A stretch of 64,000 nucleotides of DNA, taken from contig NC_088201.1 of NCBI RefSeq assembly GCF_037126465.1, forward strand, positions 138,882,376 through 138,946,375, written 5' to 3'. Both the position numbers and the translations under genes were made by a program. Shown piece after piece: positions 56,601 to 64,000 of the stretch. The DNA is from Ornithodoros turicata (lineage: Eukaryota; Arthropoda; Arachnida; Ixodida; Argasidae). The notes beneath the pieces are model-generated. The model made no database searches, had not been told where the DNA came from, and saw only the letters and a list, made by a program, of their open reading frames with translations. Within the stretch, counting starts at the first letter, position 1. Each line of letters starts with the position of its first letter.

Positions 56601-57181
56601 TCCGCCAAGACGACTTTTTGCGAACCTTCGTGCAGAGAAACGTCGCGTTGAGGAATGCCGCGAGCACGAAATTCGAGAGACTTCTGTACAAAACCATGTC
56701 GAACAGCACGTTCGGTAAGTCGATACAAAATGTGAGACGCATGAAAAGGTACACAATAGCCTACGACAAAGAAAGTGCACTACAAAAGGCTAGCTCCGTC
56801 GACAGTCAGCATTTTCTCATTCTGAGTGACAAGTGCATCTTGTACGAGATGAAACAGCGCCGCATCAAATGCACGCACTCCCTTTACGTGGGCTTTGCCA
56901 TTCTAGAAATATCCAAAGTCCGAATGTACAGCTTCGTCTACGAGTCGCTCTTTTCTCGCTTGTCGTGTCCAGTGCAATTGATCTATAGCGATACGGACAG
57001 CATAATTTTCTCTCTCACGTGTGCAAGTCTGGAAGAACAGCTGATGAAGATTGAGAATGCGTTAGATCTGTCTTCCTATCCACCGGACCACCCGCTTTTC
57101 AACGACGAGCACGCAAACCAGATGGGGTACTTCAAAGACGAGACGGGAAGTGGTGTTATTCAGGAAGTCGTAGCCATCGGA

Positions 57182-57500
57182 GGAGGAGGGGGAGGAGGAG
57201 TGTCGTTGGGAGGAACCCGAGAGGTCTGCCTGCCTGATTAGGCGGCATGTTTCTCGGGAAGGGAAAGGTGGTGGAGAGGAGGAGAGGAAAGGGTGAAGTG
57301 GAAGACCGAGCGGAATCCGCTCGGGGGGAGGATAGCTGCGTCCACGGGCCGACTTCAGGGGAACTGTGCCGGCATACGCCTATTACACATCTGAGGGAAA
57401 CCCAGGAAAAACCCCAGACGGCACAGCCGGCCCGCGGATTCGAACTGCGGACCTCCCAGTCTCCAAGCGCACGCGTTACCGCTGCGCCACCGGAGCTGGT
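57182..57500 (-). mobile_element. tRNA-derived SINE inside the polymerase gene
   Basis: The minus strand has a tRNA head with A box (GGTGGCGCAGCGGTAACG) and B box (CGCAGTTCGAATCCGCGG), the TGTGCCGTCTGGGG body and a purine/pyrimidine-rich tail. It is flanked by a 15-base target duplication with two differences (GTCGTAGCCATCGGA 57167-57181, GTCATAGCCATCCGA 57501-57515). Removing it rejoins the polymerase frame. Confidence 0.88.
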
Positions 57501-57792
57501 GTCATAGCCATCCGAGCGAAAATGTACAGCATTCTCTTGGCTGGGTCACACAAACAGATCGCGAGAGCGAAAGGAGTTAAGAAAGACGTGGTGAGGAAAC
57601 ACTTATTGCACGAAGTGTACCGAGATTCTCTGTTCAATGAAAAGATGGTCTCTCAGAAGCAGTGCACCATCCAGAGTATAAAGCAAACGATGTACACCAT
57701 TTCGAGACTCAAGAAGAGCTTGGTCCCCTACGACGACAAACGCTATCTCGTGGATGCCGTACACTCCTTCCCTTATGGGAGCTGCGAATACG

Positions 57793-57989
57793 GTAAGCTT
57801 TACGGGTGTTTTGATGCGTATCGCATTACGATAGTACTCCCACTTTGTGCAGCACCGGAAAACCCGGAAGAGAGCCCGAGACTGTCGACGTCAGGCATCG
57901 AGTAACCGTGGAACAAAGAGCTGCACGCGCATGTAATCGAGAATAAAAGTTCTAGTCGAGACATGCTCCTCTCTCTCTCTCTCTCGCAG
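57793..57989 (+). other. Predicted last intron of the polymerase gene
   Basis: Donor TACG/GTAAGC at 57792/57793 and acceptor (CT)n-CGCAG at 57989. The phase is kept and the next exon is open to TGA at 58076-58078. AATAAA at 58213 could serve as the poly(A) signal. Confidence 0.55.
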
Positions 57990-58257
57990 ACAAGAGAAGC
58001 ACGGGTTATCGTGGCAGTCTGGTAGCGGAATGGGTGTACGAAAAGAATTACCATTCTGTCATCATGCTGGTGCAGTGACCCGCGCAATGACGGCGCTGCG
58101 ATGAAGATTCCCCTTTTCTGACACGTCTGATCATCTCGTAATGCTGCGTTCGTGAGATCAGACAAGGGAGGGAGGGTGCAGGCATCTATTGACCAACTCT
58201 TTTGTTTGTATTCAATAAAGATGTTTCAGTGAAAGAACACACAGAGTCTCGTCAAAG

Positions 58258-58716
58258 TTATTCGGACTGTTTAATGCGTTGCATGTCAATAACCAATCGG
58301 TATGTCAATAAATCAATGACAAAGTTGGCGATATAGACTGCTTGCAAATGTCGCTGCTTCCGTAGGGCGTGCTTAATATGAGCGATGGCACTAGCGAGAA
58401 GGTCCACGATGTCTGCAGCGATGTAGTTGAATTCTGCATTGGCCAAGCTCACAAATTCGCTCATCAGTCCCAGGGGTCCGTCCGGAACCGTTATGCAGAT
58501 GTTCTTGTAACGGACGTAAATTCGACGCACCATCTCCTGCAGCGGACTCGGCGAGATCTCTCCTATATTGCCAAAGCCTACCATGTCTATCACGTAGCGA
58601 AAAGCAGTGATGACGAGCTCGTTGCGGGGACTTTCGCTGTTGAAACATTCCTTCTCCACTTCTTCCCAAGAAGCGTGGGTGCGGGAACAATTCTGTAGCG
58701 AGTGGTAGCTGAACAT
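58258..58716 (-). CDS. Right end gene, unknown 152-residue protein
   Basis: From ATG at 58716 the frame is open to 58258. The first 29 or so codons are in the terminal repeat (MFSYHSLQNCSRTHASW) and match the left end gene; the rest is unique, with helix-rich segments (VSLANAEFNYIAADIVDLLA and LLTYRLVIDMQRI). No domain recognised and no membrane signal evident. It is intact, in contrast to the polymerase. TATA at 58760-58755 (minus). The protein could be a structural or regulatory factor of the element. Confidence 0.65.
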   Translation of the reverse strand: MFSYHSLQNCSRTHASWEEVEKECFNSESPRNELVITAFRYVIDMVGFGNIGEISPSPLQEMVRRIYVRYKNICITVPDGPLGLMSEFVSLANAEFNYIAADIVDLLASAIAHIKHALRKQRHLQAVYIANFVIDLLTYRLVIDMQRIKQSE

Positions 58717-59130
58717 CTTCACGTAGTGATGACGCGAGCGCGGTGCGCGCTGCCTTTATAGAGATAAACGCGCGCGCGCGCAAAGAACGGAGAATGAAAC
58801 CGAAACTCAGAAGCCACCCGTCGCCGCTAGCAGCGCGCGCGCGCGCACAGCAGGGAGTCGAAACCGAAAACACCCGCGGGCGGCGCAGAGGGCGCTAGGA
58901 GCGCGCGCGCGCGCATGCGCGGACGGGTGAAGAAGAGGGCGCGCGCGCATCCATAGCTGCCGCTGCGCGTCGCGTCACTCAGTTTCTCTCGGGCTGTCGC
59001 GGAAGACGGACGTGCGCTCCCAGCGCTCGCTCAGTTTCTGGCTGGCTGTCGTACAGGGCAGACGTGTGTTCCCCGCGCTCGCTCAGTCTCTGCCTGGAAG
59101 TTGCCGCGGGGGAAAAGGTGAGTGATTTGA

Positions 59131-59548
59131 CGCGCTCCTTTTCTCGTATGTTTGCCGTGTTTAGCGGTGACCAACGAGTGATTTGACCGCGCTCGTGTTA
59201 AGCCTTTTCTAGCATGTTTAGACTTGTTTTGCGGTGAGCAAGCCTTTTGTTCGTGTTGACACATGTTTAGCGATGTGTGCCCAGTGGTTCCCGCCTTGTG
59301 TTAGCTGCATAGTGTTGTGACGTTGAGGTTAGGCCTAAGCGCGCTCCTTTTCTCGTATGTTTGCTGTGTTTAGCGGTGACCAACGAGTGATTTGACCGCG
59401 CTCGTGTTAAGCCTTTTCTCGCATGTTTAGACTTGCTTTGCGGTGAGCAAGCCTTTCGTTCGTGTTGACGCATGTTTAGCGATGTGTGCCCAGTGGTTCC
59501 CGCCTTGTGTTAGCTGCATAGTGTTGTGACGTTGAGGTTAGGCCTAAG
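59131..59548. repeat. 209-bp tandem duplication in the right inverted repeat
   Basis: CGCGCTCCTTTTCTCGTATG through GTTGAGGTTAGGCCTAAG occurs twice head to tail. The left repeat holds one copy. The copies differ by only a few bases. Confidence 0.85.
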
Positions 59549-59933
59549 CGATCGTCCCCGTAAGCCTTTTTCCCCCGATGTGTACTGTTTTCTCCGTGCT
59601 GTTTTAGCAGTAGCGGTTAGACCTTTTCTCTCGCATGCCTAGACTTGTTTAGCAGTGCTGCCATTTTTACCTGCCGCTAGTATCTTGTTCTGTCTTTCTC
59701 GTCTAGAGCTATGACGGTGGCGGCATCTGGTGTGATGCCTTGCAACTACGTGGCCACCTGTCGTCGATCTCTGCAACTGCTGGGTGCAAACTACCAACAT
59801 GGCGGGCGCTGGTCACTCGGGTGTTGCGGAGCGGCTTCTTCGCCTCGGCATCGTTGATTTTCGAATAAATTGTTTCTCTCCACTCTATTTCTATCTTTTT
59901 ATTTTATTTTCTGCCTATTATTTTTCTTTTTTA

Positions 59934-60104
59934 TGGACTCTCATAGTGCACAACGCTCAGCTGGTCTGGGCACGAGTTAGACTTTTCCCAATTAGTGTGG
60001 TGGCTCCCTGGAGGGTGCTGATTAATGTGGGGGGTCCCAATTAGCTCTAATTGCTAATTAAATCGTGTTCAGGCCAGTTGGGCGTTGCGCACTATGAGAG
60101 TCCA
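59934..60104. repeat. 171-bp telomere-like palindrome, right
   Basis: Mirror copy of 50649-50819, with the same arms and internal hairpins. Confidence 0.7.
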
Positions 60105-60116
60105 GTATCTACTACT

Positions 60117-60126
60117 CCTACCTACC
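60117..60126. repeat. Target site duplication, right (CCTACCTACC)
   Basis: Identical to 50627-50636, directly outside the right inverted repeat. Confidence 0.75.
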
Positions 60127-61060
60127 GGCTGTTGCTTACCTGTCACCTCCTGCTTAGAACGTGCAATCGGGGGTTATACAAATAATCAGACGTGCCAAAA
60201 AAAGAAAAAAAGGCCTGTAGCTTACAAGCATGACCTACACAGGTTGAGGATATATGATGGTAATGTATAAAGATAGAATAAACGTAAGTTGAACCACAAT
60301 GAAATATTTTATGCGTGTGCACTAAGCTACGAACTTCTCTGGGATCTTCAAGGCATGAAATTTATTGATCTCTCTCTCTATTTTTCTGTCTGTCTTTCTT
60401 TTTTTTTACAGCGATAGCTGTATAACGGTACCTGTTTGTCAAGGACGGCGCAGCAGCAAATCGGAGAGCAGATTAATAGAGCCACGCTGCGTCCTTGCCA
60501 AAAAACGACAGCCGTGGGGCATAGTACAAGCGCCGTCACTGCACTCGCTCCGAGATCGAACTGTGTCGGGGTGCTGCGGAGAACGGAGAACTGCCGTGGC
60601 GGGACGCGTCGTCGGCTTTTACACGCGTATTCCGCATTCAATGCATGTAGTAGATGGAGCATTGGGGAACCGAACAGTATCTTACCATCGCGACACAAGT
60701 GATGTTCCGTTGTATATACACAAGAATTGCGGAAAAGAACCATTAACCCCAAACATCGGCCCACGTGTTATCCACACAAGAAAGGTGACAGTGTCGCCCC
60801 CTATACGTCAATCTTGCGGCGATGAACACGCCATGTGACGGCAACGAAGAGTGCTTACGGCGTCCAAATATAAGCAATGGAAGGCCCGGCACGCCGCTGT
60901 AGAACGCTAACGGTATAGCACACGGGAACAACCAACCAGATGATGTCTGCCATTTGATGCTTCAATATTCTTGTCATTTAGTCTCCTGAACAAATGGCAC
61001 TCATTTTATTACCTTCTCAGCTATCCTATATAGCATTGCGAGGACCCAGGCCTCCGAGGA
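60127..61060. other. No gene recognised
   Basis: A frame of 157 codons (60365-60838) has no motif and overlaps a T-rich run. The word CTCCGAGATCGAACTGTGTC at 60547 recalls the dispersed repeat at 11880 and 13315. Confidence 0.35.
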
Positions 61061-61061
61061 G

Positions 61062-61540
61062 GTGGTCGCACGAATCAGGGTTCGCTTTCGAGTGAGAGAC
61101 AGAGGCGAAACGTTCGAGAAAACGAACGATTTATTTACAAAACACATTTACGGGACTGACTAACCTTATGCTAAGGGTGTGCGTGCGTTCAGACTTATCT
61201 CGTAGTGGGCGATTCCGTTGCCGACGCCTCGCTGCCCGGTCATGCCTCTCGGATCCTCTCCTCTTCTGTCTGTCTTGTAGGTTGGTGCAAGTGTAGATCC
61301 AGTCTTGTCGGAAGCTCCGTGGGTCCTCGACGCTTGGCCACAGGTCCTGGGTGAGGCTTGGTCACACCTGGTGGCTCTCCGCTTATTGAAACCCTGACGA
61401 CGACTCTCGCTTCGACGATCTCCCCCTCTGAAGGTCAGACACCCGGCTTTAAAGGGAGGTTCTCTTTTGTCTTCTCCTTCTGCTGTTTGGCCGACCTTGT
61501 CTCAGGGCGATAATGCTAGGTCCAGACTTCTCAAGCTCTG
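61062..61540 (-). repeat. Possible solo LTR or LTR fragment
   Basis: On the minus strand the segment is GC-balanced and ends near AAATAAATCGTTCG (poly(A)-signal region, 61115-61135) and CGAGGC-CTGGGTCCTCGCA, the look of Ty3/gypsy LTR ends. No second copy or coding part is present in the window, so the identification is weak. Confidence 0.3.
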
Positions 61541-61544
61541 CTCT

Positions 61545-62860
61545 CTGGCAGCCACTTGGGTCCTCTCTTTTCGGTCGTTGTTATGTCTTCCAAGACTTCC
61601 CATAATATGATGGCGACCTTCGCTGCCCCGTCGCGCATTTCCAACTTTGTTGTGGTCCTGGGTAGCTCATCCCACCACAAGGCCACGCACGCAACAGCCC
61701 TCAACAAAGGGTCGGCAGAACCGCAAGTTAAAGTGCATGCCCTGACTGGGCATGATAGCATCAATTTTGCTTTTTGGGTTGCCCAACCTACAGGTGGGAG
61801 TGCGTTTATGTGAAGTAAAAAGTTTGCCACTCCCTGAATGTGCAAGTGTTAAGTTCCTGCGTCCACTGCTCATGGCGTGGAAGTCCATTCTATATACACG
61901 TTTTTCGCACTTGGTAATTAAATTCATATGTCACAGCAGAGCTGTCATGCAAATGCGGGCTCGGGCTGTTTGATCGGGAACATATGAGGCAACAAAAGGC
62001 CATCATTCACATTGTGCCTTAATTTATTTATTTATTTGAAACTGAGAAATAAAAATGGGAACAACATGCGAAACTGTTAGAAAAGGGAGTCATCCTTTCA
62101 GGCGTGGAGGCAATCCTGCTCACCCTCAATGCTTTTGTACTTTCAATATTGCGCCTTAGCAACTTCCACATAGGGAGGTAGGAATAAGCAAGCAGATAAA
62201 AGGAATCGTCTGCATTGGTGTGTTACACGAATGGAATCAACTGAACTAAGCTGAAACGTCTCAGAAAATTCCCTTGCTTTCAGTAATGCACATTTACGCT
62301 AGTATAAGGTGTTATTATATTTATCATCGTTTCACACTCTCAAGTCAATGTATGAATTGTGTTAGTATAGTATAGTATGAATTGGTGTGGAGCAGACGAC
62401 TGTGGGATTGCAGCTGTTGGAAAGTTCACGTGTCTTGCGCCTTATTTACGCCGTCGTATACACACCACAATTGGTACACAAACATGACGGATATCATGAA
62501 TAAGTATTGTACGTTGACATTCGTCACACCAGCTGGTCGCGCAACTGCATCAACCTTGGAAGATCATCTGTGAACCCCTATCTGCAGGCGGATAGATTAT
62601 TTCAATATAGCAGGCGTAGTACACACATCACAACATAGAGTCCTCACTGTCTTCCCAATAGACGTCGCGACACGGCAATCTACACACACTGCTGAGACGA
62701 GTGCCCAGTTGTGTAGCACCGATACTGAGGTTACGGTGTGCTGATATCGCCTATCATCGTACCAGCAGCCCGTCGCTACATGTTTACACTAGCAATCTGT
62801 GCCGCACAAAGACTGTCAGGGACATGAAGCTGTCTCACGGACGACTGTAATTTTCCAAGC
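61545..62860. other. No gene recognised
   Basis: Frames of 85-104 codons at 61531-61927 overlap on both strands without a family motif. A (TTTA)n stretch is at 62020-62036 and a GTATAGTATAGTAT run at 62364-62380. Confidence 0.35.
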
Positions 62861-62919
62861 CCTTTCGAAGCAGTAGGTTGATGTGCTGCCATTTTCTTTG
62901 GCACAGAACGTAAACAAAC

Positions 62920-63075
62920 GCAGCGGCGGCACCGATTCCTTAGATGGCAGTACTCTCGCGATCAGCGCCATTCCTGCACGTGGGAGAAGATCGGAGCAGC
63001 CGCGTTATGGATAGTGTACGTTATGAAGAAATTTAACGCAATGCGCGTTATAAAGAGCAGATAGCGTGCACTAAA
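62920..63075. repeat. Dispersed repeat, copy B
   Basis: Second copy of the repeat described at 29385-29540, with the same order of words. Confidence 0.7.
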
Positions 63076-63214
63076 TGTGAGCGGAGCTTTCAAGTCTCAA
63101 TAATTTAATATGGTCTCCCACAATCCACTTCATCCAATCCAAGACAGGGAAAAAATTCAGGGGGGCATAGCAGCGCACAACAGTAGGAGCGGGCGTAGAA
63201 GCGAGCGTACCTCC

Positions 63215-63388
63215 TATAGACTCTTTTCATCTGACGTCACTGTCGCAGAGGGCATAGCCTTTCCCCCTGCTTGCGGCAGCCATACTTTTGTGCATGGCGC
63301 GTGCACGCTACCAGCTTTAACTGTGGTGCGAGCGCGTGCGAAAACAAAAGTATGGCGGACGGAATGAGGTCAGTGAAAAGAGTCTATA
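63215..63388. mobile_element. 174-bp palindromic MITE
   Basis: Inverted ends TATAGACTCTTTTCA; the inverted pairing continues inward, including CCATACTTTTGT/ACAAAAGTATGG. The end word TATAGAC is also the start of the two-gene element at 21912. Target duplication unclear. Confidence 0.7.
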
Positions 63389-63588
63389 ACGAGCCCCGGT
63401 GGGTAGACGTGCTCGGTGAGTCACGATAGGCGGGCCCTAGCGTCATCGTCTGCTGTCTTGAGCAGGTAGAGCGGATGTTGCTGCCCGATAATAGCCGTCG
63501 TTGGGAAATTTGGGATGGTAGGAATACGAATTACGCCGAACATGATGGTCGTTGTTCGGGTCACTAAATGTAGAGGACGAAGGTCTTC

Positions 63589-63885
63589 CTCTACACGAGT
63601 CCCGACCGGTGATGATGGTATGCCACGGAGAGGCGATGACGGTGGCTTACTCCATGGCCGCGCCGGTGTAACTGTCGTGCCAGCGCAGTAGCGCGTGGCA
63701 GCAGAGGCACCTCTCCATCGTCTTCCACGGGTCGCCACAATATTGTAGCGCCCGGTGGACAACGACGAAGATGGCCACGCGCCTGGAGCACCTGCCTCAG
63801 TTCCACAGCCGCGGCCATGGAGATAGGCCACCGTCATCGCCTCTCCGTGGCATACCATCACTGTCGGTCGGGACTCATGTAGAGG
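63589..63885. mobile_element. Foldback element, about 75-bp arms
   Basis: Arms 63589-63667 and 63810-63885 are inverted copies that share CGAGTCCCGACC, CCACGGAGAGGCGATGACGG and CCATGGCCGCG. A single arm copy occurs at 33093-33180 inside the hAT element, so this sequence is a mobile family. Confidence 0.7.
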
Positions 63886-63904
63886 AACAACACCTCATTT
63901 ACAG

Positions 63905-63932
63905 TATTATTGTATTGTATTGTATTGTATTA
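63905..63932. repeat. (TATTG)n microsatellite
   Basis: Five tandem copies of TATTG/TGTAT, next to the foldback element. Confidence 0.85.
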
Positions 63933-64000
63933 TTTGGATGGAGAGTTTCACACGAGTTGGAGGGTGTCGTTTTTTACCACGGGCGTCAACTATCCCCCCT

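Larger units (their letters stand above)
53667..58078 (+). pseudogene. Protein-primed type-B DNA polymerase (Polinton/bidnavirus type), broken
   Basis: Order of parts: N-terminal acidic region (53780-53900); a CFKYSVLALLHPLK block (54560-54600) and EDISLWERKNKISVYIY, typical of Polinton polymerases; a C2H2-like finger (CEKC..H..LC, 54895-54960); exonuclease motifs LDTES (55058) and HNLQYD (55465) and a YVTLDACQL motif (55905); polymerase motifs DVNSLYPYAM (56203), NSTFGKS (56702) and YSDTDSI (56983). Such enzymes copy linear genomes from a protein primer. Breaks: TAA at 54530, frame shifts near 54675 and 55395, and a SINE at 57182-57500 between two polymerase segments. A last exon (57990-58078) after a (CT)n acceptor is likely. 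The first start is a splice site, not an ATG. Confidence 0.9.
50637..60116. mobile_element. 9.5-kb Polinton-like element with hairpin ends and protein-primed polymerase
   Basis: The unit begins AGTAGTAGGTACTGG and ends with the inverse (..ATCTACTACT). CCTACCTACC lies directly outside both ends (50627-50636 and 60117-60126), a target duplication of 6 to 10 bases; 6 is the Polinton value. It has very long terminal inverted repeats, a near-terminal palindrome, and a protein-primed type-B DNA polymerase gene. Other genes: two end genes that start inside the repeats and a small intron-bearing Cys/His gene. The usual Polinton set (integrase, packaging ATPase, protease, capsid) is not visible, and at 9.5 kb it is about half the usual Polinton length. 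It could be an internally deleted Polinton, a new compact relative, or an integrated virus-like genome. Confidence 0.8.
58629..60116. repeat. Right terminal inverted repeat, 1488 bp
   Basis: Inverse of 50637-51912. It is 212 bases longer, because a segment of about 209 bases is present twice in tandem (59131-59339 and 59340-59548). Apart from this the two repeats are almost identical, although the polymerase between them is broken. Confidence 0.9.

Noticed and set aside
50637..60116. A complete, active Polinton.
   Set aside because: The polymerase has a stop, frame shifts and a SINE, and integrase, ATPase, protease and capsid genes are not seen.

Overview
The window is repeat-dense, intron-containing animal DNA, most likely from a tick or a related arachnid. 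The phylum level rests on five U6 snRNA copies with snRNA-type upstream TATA boxes and on animal-type transposons (BEL/Pao, Ty3/gypsy, Penelope-like, LINE, Harbinger, hAT, Tc1, tRNA-SINEs). The tick assignment is an inference from the look of these families and was not tested by any search. I see no conserved single-copy host protein gene.

Layout. 1-1.6 kb: a tandem U6 array (364-bp period), all copies on the minus strand and two of them damaged. 1.6-4.4 kb: minus-strand remains of a BEL/Pao element and a separate Ty3-type Gag, with a U6 fragment between them. 4.4-20 kb: mostly non-coding, with a Tc1 relic, a Penelope-type hairpin and SINEs. 20.2-21.8 kb: a Penelope-like reverse transcriptase. 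21.9-24.2 kb: a DNA element with matching inverted ends that holds the 5' part of a two-exon SWIM-zinc-finger gene (plus) facing a THAP-like gene start (minus); its intron was hit by a SINE that duplicated the splice donor and by a foldback element. 24-31 kb: mostly unassigned, with a gypsy integrase tail and MITEs. 31.3-34.8 kb: a gypsy provirus relic with 135-bp LTRs and a TATG target duplication, invaded by a hAT-type element and a LINE tail. 35-40.7 kb: SINEs and a LINE zinc-finger fragment. 41.0-45.45 kb: a PIF/Harbinger element (transposase plus a Myb/MADF-like gene, facing each other) inserted in a LINE. 49.8-50.2 kb: a perfect-ended hAT MITE.

The most unusual object is at 50637-60116: a 9,480-bp unit with 1.28 and 1.49 kb terminal inverted repeats, a 10-bp flanking repeat CCTACCTACC, and a 171-bp near-terminal palindrome at each end that can fold like a viral telomere. 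It encodes a decayed protein-primed type-B DNA polymerase of the Polinton/Maverick-bidnavirus kind, a small three-exon Cys/His gene with a related second exon beside it, and two divergent end genes whose first ~30 codons are supplied by the repeats. I see no integrase, packaging ATPase, protease or capsid gene, so it looks like a compact Polinton-related element or endogenised virus-like genome.

60.1-64 kb holds an LTR-like stretch, a dispersed 200-bp repeat shared with 29.4 kb, a small palindromic MITE and a foldback element. Most genes here are mobile-element genes; the only candidates for active host transcription are the U6 copies.
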